From Methanobacteriota archaeon (lineage in GTDB: Archaea > Thermoplasmatota > Poseidoniia > Poseidoniales > Poseidoniaceae), in contig JABIGM010000027.1 in assembly GCA_018650165.1 (NCBI GenBank), positions 1 to 61,742 of the forward strand: DNA of 61,742 nucleotides, given 5' to 3'. Below, piece after piece: positions 42,824-51,845 of this stretch. A program made the translations under genes and the position numbers. Each line of letters starts with the position of its first letter. The stretch's first letter is position 1. Under the pieces are notes generated by a model. The model did no database searches. It worked only from the letters and a program-made list of their open reading frames with translations, and was not told the origin of the DNA.

Positions 42824-42829
42824 CCTCCT
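42824..42829 (-). promoter_or_regulatory. Shine-Dalgarno site for the AddB-like gene
   Basis: The minus strand reads GAGGAGGTTTGCCGATG. AGGAGG is 7 bp from the ATG at 42816 and favours that codon over the in-frame TTG at 42822. Confidence 0.7.
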
Positions 42830-42921
42830 CAGTCATCTATCCTCGGCGGCGGTAGTTCTTGAACCCACGCCTTACACTATTATCGGAACTATTGAAAACA
42901 AGAGTAAATTTACCATTAGTC

Positions 42922-43827
42922 ATGCGAAGCCGAGTTATACTGATTGCATTAGTCCTTGGACTCGCATCAATTCCATCGGCGCAGGGCGGTACTGCGGAAA
43001 AGCTGGAAGATGTGGGTTTTACATTTGGCGGCCTAACTCTAGATGCAAATACAACTGGTAACGCGACTTCTAGTCTCGCAGATTTACCTGCCGTTGTAGA
43101 GTACTATACTGCCACTTGGTGTGCTAATTGCGTCTATGTTGAACATGCTTTAGACGATGTGGAAAATAATAGTGTAAATATCCAACAGTTCCATTTTCAC
43201 CGTGACCAAGATAGTGAAGACCCGTGGGGAACAGCTGAAGGAGAGGCTCGCTGGGACGATAGATACGATGGAGGAGTTGCCCCAACTGTGGTATTCAATG
43301 GTAGCATGAAGCAAATTGGAAGCGTCGCTGAAGGCGATTCACTTGAAGAGGATTACACTGCTTTAGCCGCTATGGATTTAGAACTAGGTGCCGGTGTTTC
43401 TTCCATGGGTTGGAATAATGATTCAGGAGTATTTACCTGGAATCTGCAATTTGATGAAAGCATCATTCCCGAAGATGGTGAATTGGTACACATGCTTTGG
43501 ATTACTGAGAGGTTCGCAAACTTCCCCGATGGTAGTAACGGAGTAGAGAATTATCCTCATGTCGTTAAAGCACTATTTTCACTTGGAAATAATTCTTCTG
43601 GGGCAATGGTAATCGATTTACCTGCAGCACATGATGGCGATGATTTACAGTTGCATCTTATTCATCAAATCGTACTACCTGATTCGGTTGAAGAAAACAA
43701 TAGCCAGCCACCAATTCCAGTTAAATCCGATAACCAAAATGATGGCGGCCTTCCTAGTCTCAGTTTGATTGCAGTACTATCTGTGGTGATGGTTGCAGCA
43801 TTCACTGTGCAGCGAAAGCAGCAATGA
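42922..43827 (+). CDS. exported thioredoxin-like protein with C-terminal membrane anchor
   Basis: This protein has ~301 residues from ATG 42922, which starts a clean signal peptide (MRSRVILIALVLGLASIPSAQGG). The track's TTG 42859 adds 21 residues with no signal character. Residues ~45-160 form a thioredoxin-like fold. VVEYYTATWCANCVYVEHALDDVE carries a redox CANC pair, and GGVAPTVVFNGS carries the cis-Pro (AP before T). A second beta-rich domain follows (GVSSMGWNNDSGVFTWNLQFDES). The protein ends with a membrane helix (LSLIAVLSVVMVAAFTV) and a basic tail, placing the active site outside. It probably acts on disulfides of surface proteins, several of which are Cys-bearing in this window. It overlaps the convergent threonine aldolase by 26 bp. 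Confidence 0.8.
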   Translation: MRSRVILIALVLGLASIPSAQGGTAEKLEDVGFTFGGLTLDANTTGNATSSLADLPAVVEYYTATWCANCVYVEHALDDVENNSVNIQQFHFHRDQDSEDPWGTAEGEARWDDRYDGGVAPTVVFNGSMKQIGSVAEGDSLEEDYTALAAMDLELGAGVSSMGWNNDSGVFTWNLQFDESIIPEDGELVHMLWITERFANFPDGSNGVENYPHVVKALFSLGNNSSGAMVIDLPAAHDGDDLQLHLIHQIVLPDSVEENNSQPPIPVKSDNQNDGGLPSLSLIAVLSVVMVAAFTVQRKQQ

Positions 43828-44842
43828 TTCGCTCGACATCTTCATCGGTAATATGCAGATGAATTGCTACTCTAACTCTGTTGTAAGGTAGGTCAAACAT
43901 ATCGATTCCATGTTCGGCCAGTGATGCCACTACATCTGCTGCTGGAATGTTACAATTGACATAAACTAAGTTTGATTGGACAGCATCCATATCGACGCTG
44001 AAATTATCCATGGCGTTAATCGCTTCTGCTACCTTTCTTGCCCGAATATGGTCTTCTGCTAGCCTGTCGATGTGATGGTCTAGGGTATAGATTCCTGCTG
44101 CTGCAAGAATCCCTGCTTGCCTCCATCCACCACCAAACATCTTGCGCCAGCGGTGTGCTTTGTTGATGAATTCTCGAGAGCCGACGAGGACAGATCCAAC
44201 TGGGGCGCCAAGACCTTTGGAAAGGCAGATTGAGACCGAATCATAATCACGGCACATTCGTGCCACATCTACACCTGTTGTGATTGCTGCGTTGAAGATT
44301 CTAGCACCGTCAATGTGAGTTGCACAGCCGTTTGCTTTTGCTACTGCTGCAATCTCATCAAGTGCTTCTTGAGTATAACAAGCGCCACCTCCGAGATTAG
44401 ATGTGTTCTCTACACAAACGAGGGTACCATTTGGATAATGTGACCCTGACCCCTCTGCCTTACGAATTGCAGATTTTACCTGGGCTGCGGTCATCAAGCC
44501 GCCTTCGCCTTGAACAAGAGAAATTGATGCTCCGCAAAGTGCAGCATAACCGCCACCTTCGTATTTGTAAATATGAGCGGTTTTGTCACATACGATTTCA
44601 TCGCCAGGAACGGTGTGGGTCCTCAAAGCGATTGCATTAGACATTGTACCGCTTGCAACGAATAGGGCTGCTTCTTTGCCAAACATCTTGGCCAAGCGGT
44701 TTTGAAGTTCGTTAACCGTAGGGTCATCTCCAAGAACATCGTCCCCTACCTCTGCCTTTTCCATGATTGCACGCATTGCCGCAGTAGGCTGTGTGACTGT
44801 GTCACTGCGCACATCAACACGGTCGGAAGGGTACTCGCGCAT
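43802..44842 (-). CDS. ltaE: low-specificity L-threonine aldolase
   Basis: This 346-residue PLP enzyme cleaves L-threonine or L-allo-threonine to glycine and acetaldehyde. VDVRSDTVTQPTAAMRAIM and EVGDDVLGDDPTVNELQ are the signature N-terminus. FVASGTMSNAIAL binds the cofactor phosphate. LVCVENTSNLGGGACY and ATHIDGARIFNAAI follow. SICLSKGLGAPVGSVLVG carries the PLP lysine (~209). The length matches the family. It supplies or degrades glycine for one-carbon metabolism. pth2 lies 22 bp upstream on the same strand. Confidence 0.95.
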   Translation of the reverse strand: MREYPSDRVDVRSDTVTQPTAAMRAIMEKAEVGDDVLGDDPTVNELQNRLAKMFGKEAALFVASGTMSNAIALRTHTVPGDEIVCDKTAHIYKYEGGGYAALCGASISLVQGEGGLMTAAQVKSAIRKAEGSGSHYPNGTLVCVENTSNLGGGACYTQEALDEIAAVAKANGCATHIDGARIFNAAITTGVDVARMCRDYDSVSICLSKGLGAPVGSVLVGSREFINKAHRWRKMFGGGWRQAGILAAAGIYTLDHHIDRLAEDHIRARKVAEAINAMDNFSVDMDAVQSNLVYVNCNIPAADVVASLAEHGIDMFDLPYNRVRVAIHLHITDEDVERIIAAFAAQ

Positions 44843-44864
44843 GGTTGGTCCACACCGCTTTCAC

Positions 44865-45206
44865 TCAAAGCAGTTTCAGGTCGCCAGTGATTGCATCAAC
44901 TGCTAAACGCGGAGAAGGGCCAATTCCTAGAACGGTCACTGTCCCCGGGGGGATTTCAGTATGCCCTGCGTCCTTGATTAGTGAGCAGATTAAACTCCCT
45001 TCGAGAGCCTTGGCATACAATTGGCGTAGATGTGATTCATCATCAGCCCGTAGAACAATCTTACGTGCTCCGACCAAGTTCCAGCGTTCATACAAACGCG
45101 CTGCTTTCTTCTTAGCCTTCATAGCACAATCAACCGCTGCATGTGCACACTGTGCGGCTAACTTACCTTTGGATAGTTTGAGATCGTCCCGGGTCACTAG
45201 GACCAT
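44865..45206 (-). CDS. pth2: peptidyl-tRNA hydrolase, archaeal/eukaryotic type (Pth2)
   Basis: This 113-residue enzyme releases peptides from peptidyl-tRNA that dissociates from ribosomes. MVLVTRDDLKLSKGKLAAQCAHAAVD is the canonical Pth2 start (mv.vvR.DLkmgkGKiaaQcaHaa). ARKIVLRADDESHLRQLYAKA, LICSLIKDAGHTEIPPGTVTVLGIGP and LKLL complete the fold. The track begins at TTG 45245 inside the upstream gene; ATG 45206, with GAGGT just before it, matches known Pth2 N-termini and leaves a 10-bp gap to the upstream stop. It is probably in one transcript with the ECF-like gene upstream and ltaE downstream. Confidence 0.93.
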   Translation of the reverse strand: MVLVTRDDLKLSKGKLAAQCAHAAVDCAMKAKKKAARLYERWNLVGARKIVLRADDESHLRQLYAKALEGSLICSLIKDAGHTEIPPGTVTVLGIGPSPRLAVDAITGDLKLL

Positions 45207-45216
45207 TGTGACCTCA

Positions 45217-45876
45217 TCAAGCGGAGATGACATCAGTCTCACCAAGTGGTTGTATCTCGTCGATATGAGAAGTCTCTTCGAAGACTAAGTTCGCAAGCCA
45301 AGGAGCTATCCAAACTGCACTAACCACGCTAGCAATAACGTGCATTGCATCAAATGGTAATCCGTTCAGAAGATATATGCCGAATTCAGAAATGGTCATC
45401 CCACTTGTAAAGATAGATAGTGAGACCCACCAGTCAAACATTACAGAAGCGAATATTGCTGAGATTACAAGGCGCTTCATCACGATTTCATTCTGGAATG
45501 CCAAACCAAGACGCGACCCTGCAAATGCGATTGCTGCCCATCCGCTAGCCTGGAATAATGTCCACCAGCCATGAGATAATACTAGATTTGAAATCATAGT
45601 TGCCATCACTGCAAATGCCATTCCACGACGGGCGCCAAGGGTCGCTCCCATTACCAAACACATCACGGTTAGTGGTTGAACATTTGGAAATGGTTCTAGT
45701 AGAATTCGACTTGCTGCTGCTGCTGTCGTGATGCTCGTTAGAACTAAGATTTCTCTCTTTGCAGAGTGTGCTGGTCTACACAAAAGGAAGAATGAAATGG
45801 TTATCAAAACCATGTTGACTACAAGGGATTCGACAGGAGAGAGGGTTGGACCGTGGACTCCGTCTGTTAGTGCCAT
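45217..45876 (-). CDS. ECF transporter S-component-like membrane protein
   Basis: This 219-residue protein has about six membrane helices. EILVLTSITTAAAASRILLEPFPNVQPLTVMCLVMGATLGARRGM and later SGWAAIAFAGSRLG follow the pattern of ECF-type S components: '.a.l.aiaagR...aplPnv.pv..l~ilaG..lGp..gf~vG~~aa~vSn.~~gqGpwt...m..wgl.G~.aG'. Here the last block appears as AVMATMISNLVLSHGWWTLFQASGW. S components bind a vitamin or metal and need an energising ECF module, none of which is in the window. The ligand cannot be read from the sequence; cobalamin or another vitamin is possible given the adenosyltransferase elsewhere. It ends 10 bp before pth2. Confidence 0.7.
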   Translation of the reverse strand: MALTDGVHGPTLSPVESLVVNMVLITISFFLLCRPAHSAKREILVLTSITTAAAASRILLEPFPNVQPLTVMCLVMGATLGARRGMAFAVMATMISNLVLSHGWWTLFQASGWAAIAFAGSRLGLAFQNEIVMKRLVISAIFASVMFDWWVSLSIFTSGMTISEFGIYLLNGLPFDAMHVIASVVSAVWIAPWLANLVFEETSHIDEIQPLGETDVISA

Positions 45877-45907
45877 GAACAGCGGTAGAGGACTCGAGAC
45901 TTGAACT

Positions 45908-47530
45908 TCACGCTAATGACCAACGTACAACGCTGTCTTCTCCTAGTTCTGCTTGAGAAATTCCTACCGAGGATCTTTTACCATCAATTGTAAACTCCCA
46001 ACCCTCTTCATCATGACCATCAAAAGCAGTCACCCATGTGCCAAAATCATATGACTCCTTAGATATCGAAATGTCCAATTCAGCTGCGGCTATATCGGTG
46101 AATTCCTCGACATTTTCATAGCCACTAAATCCACCAAGGGCTAATTCGCCATCTGGTAATTCGAATACAATAACCTGTGTACCCTGCCATTCATCTGGCC
46201 AAGAAGCATCCCAGTCCTCTTTTGAGTCATTTAGTGTATCAACTTCTTTTGACCATGTGTTGGATACATCTGGCAATATAAAAATCATAATTGCAAGGAG
46301 AAGTAGTAAGCCGACCTTAGTTGCCATTTTGTTATTCTTCTTTATTTGAAAGAAGAACATGGTTAAACATAGAAATATAATCAAGGATTCTTGAAAATAC
46401 GATTTTGATTTTTCAGAATCCGAGTCCTTTGTGATGAGGTCGGGCAAAAATACCATCAGCACTCCATTGTCGTTTCCAAGTGCTAATTCACCACTAGTTC
46501 CAAAGCCTGGGCCTGCCGTTGTATATGTGTCATGAAGGGTATGGAATGTAGTAACTTCAGAACCGGGATAGCCTATTCCCCAGCCGCCGCTAGGAGTGTT
46601 ATTTGGAAACCATATTTGTCCATCTAACTGCATTGTTATCTCGCCGTTAGTATGATAATTAGTTCGCCCCTCTATCGAACAATTTGTTTCACAATTTATA
46701 GAAATGAGATGAGAACTAGTTGCAAAAAATACCTTCTGTCCAACTTTCAACGGGATTGCTGAGGAATATCCTTCTCCAGATAATAATGTATTACCTACAT
46801 AGATTTCTGAGCCATTTGGTGTTTGAAGGTGGGTTATTACTCCGTGATTAGTTTCAATTGGGGCGTGTCTGATTTTTCCTTCCCCAATAGTAATATTGCT
46901 TACCGTGCCTTGTTTGGAAATTATATTGAGAATGCCTTCTTCATTCCCAAGAAGATAGTGTTCTTCGCTGACAGAAACTCCATTCCTCCAACCTAGTTGA
47001 GGTAGGTCTACTCTCAATTCAAGTTCGCCATCATCAAGACAGAAGGTGGACAGCCCTTTGCGAGTAGGAACTACAACTAAATCAGAATCCAATGACATAG
47101 CACCAGTAATACCCCAGGTAATTACTTCTGTTTGTGCAATCCAAATCAACGAACCATCTGTAATGTCCAAAGCTGTGACTCTACCATCGGTCCATCCAAC
47201 TAAAATCATTTCACTCCAATTCCCACAATCCCCTGCGCCTGCTTTGACATGAAGTAGTGGGCTCAAGTCGTGTTGAGTAGAAGTATTGCTGCGATACTTC
47301 CAATTCAACGTTCCTTCGTGTAAATTGTATGAATAAACATGCGGCCTATCTTCCTCTGTCCAAAATCCGGATGTTCTAACAATTACTTGATCTTCAACAA
47401 TAATCGGCTTAGTAGAGATGAAGCCGTTTTCTAAATCTACTTCCCAAGAAGAATCATTTTCTACAGAACCTGAAGAAGGTGGGATGAGCAGACAGAATAG
47501 TAGTCCGACCAAAACGATACAACGTTTCAT
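45908..47530 (-). CDS. exported PQQ-like propeller protein with TM hairpin and DUF4430-like C-terminal domain
   Basis: This 540-residue protein starts with a signal peptide (CIVLVGLLFCLLIPPSSGS). Residues ~30-370 form a PQQ-type beta-propeller (VYSYNLHEGTLNWKYRSN, VTALDITDGSLIWIAQT, GTSGELALGNDNGVLMVFLP). Two membrane helices follow at ~383-400 (SLIIFLCLTMFFFQI) and ~408-425 (VGLLLLLAIMIFILPDV) with a short basic loop. The last ~105 residues, again outside, end DEEGWEFTIDGKRSSVGISQAELGEDSVVRWSLA. That resembles the DUF4430 C-terminus (Gw.y.vNG....~ga..y.l.~gD.v.W). The stop of gatE overlaps its ATG (TGATG), so it is translated together with gatE. Function is unknown; a surface binding protein is likely. 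Confidence 0.75.
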   Translation of the reverse strand: MKRCIVLVGLLFCLLIPPSSGSVENDSSWEVDLENGFISTKPIIVEDQVIVRTSGFWTEEDRPHVYSYNLHEGTLNWKYRSNTSTQHDLSPLLHVKAGAGDCGNWSEMILVGWTDGRVTALDITDGSLIWIAQTEVITWGITGAMSLDSDLVVVPTRKGLSTFCLDDGELELRVDLPQLGWRNGVSVSEEHYLLGNEEGILNIISKQGTVSNITIGEGKIRHAPIETNHGVITHLQTPNGSEIYVGNTLLSGEGYSSAIPLKVGQKVFFATSSHLISINCETNCSIEGRTNYHTNGEITMQLDGQIWFPNNTPSGGWGIGYPGSEVTTFHTLHDTYTTAGPGFGTSGELALGNDNGVLMVFLPDLITKDSDSEKSKSYFQESLIIFLCLTMFFFQIKKNNKMATKVGLLLLLAIMIFILPDVSNTWSKEVDTLNDSKEDWDASWPDEWQGTQVIVFELPDGELALGGFSGYENVEEFTDIAAAELDISISKESYDFGTWVTAFDGHDEEGWEFTIDGKRSSVGISQAELGEDSVVRWSLA

Positions 47531-49521
47531 CAGGAATGCCTCTGAATAACTTCGCGTAATAGTGCACTTACCTGTTTACCATCAGCGACACCGCCGCATT
47601 CTTTCATTACCAAACCCATCAATGGTCCCAAAGCACCCATGCCTCGCTCCTTTACAAAATCAATTCTGCTTTCTACAACCTTCTCAACAATAGCGAGTAG
47701 GTCTCCTGAATCAGCAGGCTTTATTCCCAGTTCTTCTGCTTTGTTAGCGAGTTGGTCCATGCTTGGATTTTCGCCTGCAAATTCTTCCATCAGAGTAGAC
47801 ATTCCTTCTCTTGTAACGTGTCCTGCTTCTTTTGCAGCGAGTACTAAGGCCATCAGTCCGATTTCTCCGTTGTTCTCCAAAAGCATGGTAGCCCAAGCTT
47901 TTGCCGGAAGGCCGCTATTATGGGCGACGAAATAATCGTCCAATTCTCTGGATAGAAGCTGTTTCATTTGGTCTTCACTAATTGAAAAGGTTCCAAGTCT
48001 TTCCAATCTTTCAGATTGTGTCATCGGAAGGTTGTTGATGACTTTCTCCCAATGCTGAGAAGTAATTGAGTAGGGAGGGATATCCGTTTCAGGGTACATC
48101 CTAGCACCGCCCGGTAGTGGGCGCATTGGAGTTGTAGTCCCGTCCTCTGGAGATCCTTTTTTGATTACTACATTTCGAACTTCTTGTGAGATTCTCTCAA
48201 ACGCCATTCTTGCCCTATTGAGGACGCTTTCTAGAGCGAGTTCGGCTTGCCACCTAGGCGCTAGGCACAGTACAAAGGCATCTACCCCATTGAGGCACTC
48301 TCTTGCAGCATCGACAAATTCTTGCTCGATTCCATATGCCGGGAGTTCATCAGAATGGAATACTCCTGCAACACCTGCAAGTTTTGCTGCACCTGCAAGT
48401 TCTCTTCCTAAACGAGGCAACTGGGCTCCGTCTTCATCAAATTCTTTGACTCCTATCAAACCATTAAACCCTGGTAAAGGTAAAGCCAGCATTATTGATT
48501 TGGATTCTAAACCTGATTTTACCATTTTTGAATCACAACTTGTGAAAGCATCACTAACATCGATTAACTCTAACCCTAGTATCTGTGAAACTTCATCTGT
48601 AACATTTGGAGATTCTACTCGCCTATCTGGCGATAAAACGGGAAGTCCGTGTGCTGCTCTCAATTGATTAGCAAGACGGTAAAAATGAAGTTGCCTAGCC
48701 ATTTCACAACGGATGATTTTGGGAATCCAATCTAGATCTTGGCACCCTTTGATTTCAACTCTATCGCCACACATTATTGAGACGTTGAGGTCCTGTCGAA
48801 TACTTCCCAGTCCCCTTCTTACTCGGCGTGTGTCTCGAAGTGTTCTACCCAATGCAATCGAAGTTTGTTTTGCGTGGTCTGGAGTTTTTACATCTGGCGC
48901 AGTTGCGATTTCAATTAATGGAATGCCGAGCCTATCCAAATTCCAAGTTACTATTTCACCATCCGGAGTTAGTTCGTTATCCAACTTGCGAGCACTGTCT
49001 TCTTCTAAACAAAGTACATCGATTCCAACAGGGCCTCCCTCCGTCTCCAATACCCCATCTGTGGCTACTAGTGTAGTGCGCTGAAAACCACTTGTATTTG
49101 AGCCGTCTACTACGGTCTTACGCATGGTTTGTAGAAGTGGTACAGGATGCGCCCCAATCATTCCAGAAACCGTTAGCGAGATATCTAATGCATCCTTATC
49201 ATGGATTAATGGTGGTTGTTCATCAAGTTCAATTAAACCAGCATTAGGTGATTGACAATATACGAATGAGCGATTTCGACGCGCTTCAAATCTAGCTGCA
49301 ACATCTATTGCTCCGCCTTCGCCGCTAGCTGAGCGGAGGCGGCGGTTGTATTTGGGCCAGTTTTTTGGAAGGGTGTCTATTGTTACATCATGAAGTTCGC
49401 CTGGTTGGCGCGAGTGTAGTTTGCCAGTCGCCAATTGCTGATGAACCTCGATTCCGCACATGAAACCAAGATTTTCAGGATCCAGTGATGCAGGGGTTGC
49501 CACATTACCTTCCGGTTCCAT
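47530..49521 (-). CDS. gatE: archaeal Glu-tRNA(Gln) amidotransferase subunit E
   Basis: This 663-residue subunit works with GatD to convert Glu-tRNA(Gln) to Gln-tRNA(Gln). GIEVHQQLATGKLHSRQPGE is the archaeal GatE version of the GatB start, longer and with the 'KLFSR' block. RTTLVATDGVLETEGGPVGI, CLEEDSARKL, YNLDRLGIPLIEIAT-type WNLDRLGIPLIEIATAPDV and GLGSIRQDLNVSI follow. An AspRS-like insert (residues ~300-400, FNGLIGVKEFDEDGAQLPRLGREL) is specific to GatE. TETDIPPY-type MYPETDIPPYSIT precedes the tRNA-binding YqeY-like tail. GatE occurs only in archaea, a strong domain-level marker. A GGTGGTAAC ribosome-binding site precedes the ATG. GatD is not in the window. Confidence 0.96.
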   Translation of the reverse strand: MEPEGNVATPASLDPENLGFMCGIEVHQQLATGKLHSRQPGELHDVTIDTLPKNWPKYNRRLRSASGEGGAIDVAARFEARRNRSFVYCQSPNAGLIELDEQPPLIHDKDALDISLTVSGMIGAHPVPLLQTMRKTVVDGSNTSGFQRTTLVATDGVLETEGGPVGIDVLCLEEDSARKLDNELTPDGEIVTWNLDRLGIPLIEIATAPDVKTPDHAKQTSIALGRTLRDTRRVRRGLGSIRQDLNVSIMCGDRVEIKGCQDLDWIPKIIRCEMARQLHFYRLANQLRAAHGLPVLSPDRRVESPNVTDEVSQILGLELIDVSDAFTSCDSKMVKSGLESKSIMLALPLPGFNGLIGVKEFDEDGAQLPRLGRELAGAAKLAGVAGVFHSDELPAYGIEQEFVDAARECLNGVDAFVLCLAPRWQAELALESVLNRARMAFERISQEVRNVVIKKGSPEDGTTTPMRPLPGGARMYPETDIPPYSITSQHWEKVINNLPMTQSERLERLGTFSISEDQMKQLLSRELDDYFVAHNSGLPAKAWATMLLENNGEIGLMALVLAAKEAGHVTREGMSTLMEEFAGENPSMDQLANKAEELGIKPADSGDLLAIVEKVVESRIDFVKERGMGALGPLMGLVMKECGGVADGKQVSALLREVIQRHS

Positions 49522-49561
49522 GTTACCACCTGTGTTGACTCCTCAATATGAGCGCATCGTT

Positions 49562-51676
49562 TCAGACTGGCTGTAGAGTCTCATATCCGCCGGGCCGCAT
49601 GAGTCTTCCATCTCTGCACAGCGCGTCGATTAGGTCCTCTGCAACATCTCTACTGATGTCACTACGGCCTGCTTCGGTCAAAACATCGTTCAGAGACACT
49701 ATTTCTCCAGTTTCAACATGTAATCTTCGAACGATTTCAAGAATTGCTCGCTCACGATTTCGGGCTGTCGCTTTCTTTCCGGATTGAAGAGTTGTTTCGT
49801 CAAAATTTTCACCCATCAATTCATGCCGCCATAATTTTGTAAGACGGATTGAACGTTCTGCATCCTCAATAGTTGCTTCTTCTGATAAACGCACCCTTGC
49901 TGAAGCTTGAGCTAATCGGTAAAGACCTTCAATTGCTCTTGCAGAAATTGCAATCGAATCGAATGACTCTCCACCTTTTCTTCTAGTTTCAACATAGTAT
50001 TCTCTAAGTGCATTTTGCGCATCTGATGTTAGTTGTGGGTGGATTGTGCGTTTGGCTAATGCAATGTACTTTCTAATTAAATCACGATTTACAATTCCTT
50101 CTTTTTTATTGAACCCTTCAAATGCCGCTGTTTTTGTAGGGTCGACTGCGCTGCCTTGGTCGATTAATATCTCAGGAGTTGAATCCGCTCGATTATTCAT
50201 GATGTGGTTTGCAATTCTTGTATCATGGTCTTCAGCAGGTTGATCGGTTAGTAACCAAATTACATCAAATCGTGAAATCAATGCCGGCTTGAGATTGATT
50301 TGTTGGGTAAATGGCACCTCGGAAACAGATTGGAATCTCCCTGCTTTGGGGTTTGCTGCGGCTAGAATTGCGCAGCGGGTAGAGAGTGTTGCATTGATTC
50401 CTGCTTTCGATATTGAGATTCTCTGTTGCTCCATGGCCTCGTGCATTGAAGAGCGATCGTTTTCATTCATCTTATCGAATTCGTCAATAGCAGCTAATCC
50501 AAGGTCGGCTAAAGCAAGTGCACCTGCCTCTAAGGTCCAACGGCCATCTGCGGCTGCATCCTGAACGGCAGCTGCAGTTAATCCAGCGGCAGAGGCTGAC
50601 ATTCCAGATGTGAAACGGCCACGGGGTGAAATTTGTGACATGTAAGACAACAATTGAGATTTAGCGACACCGGGGTCTCCCATGAGCAAGATGTGGATAT
50701 CCCCGCGCAGTCTAGTCCCATCTTTTGCCTTAGATGCAACTCCTCCGAAAAGTTGTAACATCAGCGATTCTTTCTGGCGACTCATTCCAAAAATGGATGG
50801 TGCTATTGAATTTGTTAACAATTCATGAATGTCGTCGCGGCGTGCGAGTTCTTTGATTTCGTGTTCATCTTCTTCAGAAATTTGGATTTCTTCCAAAGGA
50901 ATATTTTCTCTCTGAATACTATGGATTCTCAAAAATATATCAAAAATTGGAGTTTCTTTTCCTGATTTGCGTTGTGACCGTACAAATAACATCCCATTGA
51001 CTGTAACTCGGTCACCAGGATTTAGTTGGCCTGCTAAATCATGCTCTGTAATACAGAGAATCCTTTCAGGTTGTACGCCTCCTCGCAAATTTTCTGGTGG
51101 CTCTTGTAATTCAATGAATTGTGTGTTGATTAAAATTGAGTCTTCGACCCTCTGAACGAATCTAGTTTGTCCTTTACGCCTACCGCACCCACCTTCAATT
51201 TCAAAACATTCAATCGGTTCAATCAATTCTTGCTCGTTAGGTTGGCTAACTCTAGTTGAATGTCCACACGCCACACAAACAAATGAGCCTTCATAAGTTC
51301 TCGGAAGTACACTACCGATTTTGGTTGCAATGGCATCCACTGAAATCATCGAACCCAAATCTTCGCTTCGAAGTTGACGAACTGTTCGATGAGAATCTGA
51401 AGGTAGTTCAATTATTCGGACAAATGCGACTATACGCGGAGAACCCAATTCGGAAAGCAGTAAGCCTAGTGCCTGGTTTGCTGCCTGCGTGTTGTTTTCA
51501 GGCTCTTCGACTATCGAAAGAGCAAAATCCGGATCAAAAGATTCGATGTCTCGGTATGAGATTTCTAGTGATTGAACATCTGGCCATGATACTTCCAAAT
51601 TGTGAATAGATTCACTGTAATTGTCAAGAAGTAGTGAGCGCCATCTTGCAGGTAGGTCAAATTCTTGAATTGTCAT
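49562..51676 (-). CDS. mcm: MCM replicative helicase
   Basis: This 704-residue protein is the archaeal replicative helicase. The N-terminal domain has an OB fold and a zinc site (FVCVACGHSTRV...ECFEIEGGCGRRK, Cys at ~134, 137 and further on). The AAA+ part has SIFGMSRQKESLMLQLFGG, LLMGDPGVAKSQLLSYMS (Walker A, ~331), GRWTLEAGALALADLGLAAIDEFDKM (Walker B, ~395), ILAAANPKAGRF (sensor 1) and LISRFDVIWLL (arginine finger). The C-terminal ~80 residues (RNRERAILEIVRRLHVETGE...AEDLIDALCRDGRLMRPG) form the winged helix. No intein is visible. It is one of the clearest archaeal markers here. The gene lies 40 bp upstream of gatE on the same strand. Confidence 0.96.
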   Translation of the reverse strand: MTIQEFDLPARWRSLLLDNYSESIHNLEVSWPDVQSLEISYRDIESFDPDFALSIVEEPENNTQAANQALGLLLSELGSPRIVAFVRIIELPSDSHRTVRQLRSEDLGSMISVDAIATKIGSVLPRTYEGSFVCVACGHSTRVSQPNEQELIEPIECFEIEGGCGRRKGQTRFVQRVEDSILINTQFIELQEPPENLRGGVQPERILCITEHDLAGQLNPGDRVTVNGMLFVRSQRKSGKETPIFDIFLRIHSIQRENIPLEEIQISEEDEHEIKELARRDDIHELLTNSIAPSIFGMSRQKESLMLQLFGGVASKAKDGTRLRGDIHILLMGDPGVAKSQLLSYMSQISPRGRFTSGMSASAAGLTAAAVQDAAADGRWTLEAGALALADLGLAAIDEFDKMNENDRSSMHEAMEQQRISISKAGINATLSTRCAILAAANPKAGRFQSVSEVPFTQQINLKPALISRFDVIWLLTDQPAEDHDTRIANHIMNNRADSTPEILIDQGSAVDPTKTAAFEGFNKKEGIVNRDLIRKYIALAKRTIHPQLTSDAQNALREYYVETRRKGGESFDSIAISARAIEGLYRLAQASARVRLSEEATIEDAERSIRLTKLWRHELMGENFDETTLQSGKKATARNRERAILEIVRRLHVETGEIVSLNDVLTEAGRSDISRDVAEDLIDALCRDGRLMRPGGYETLQPV

Positions 51677-51845
51677 AGTAATCTCCCCAACCAGACACCT
51701 TGAGCCGTTGTCGACCCTCTATAATGATTGAGTCTGTACTTTTCTTCCCCTTCATTTCCACTGGAATCTAATCGCATCACATAACCTCCACTGGCTTCCA
51801 TTGGAACACCGCCAAGCACATTTCTATGAAGCCCATCGCAGGTTC

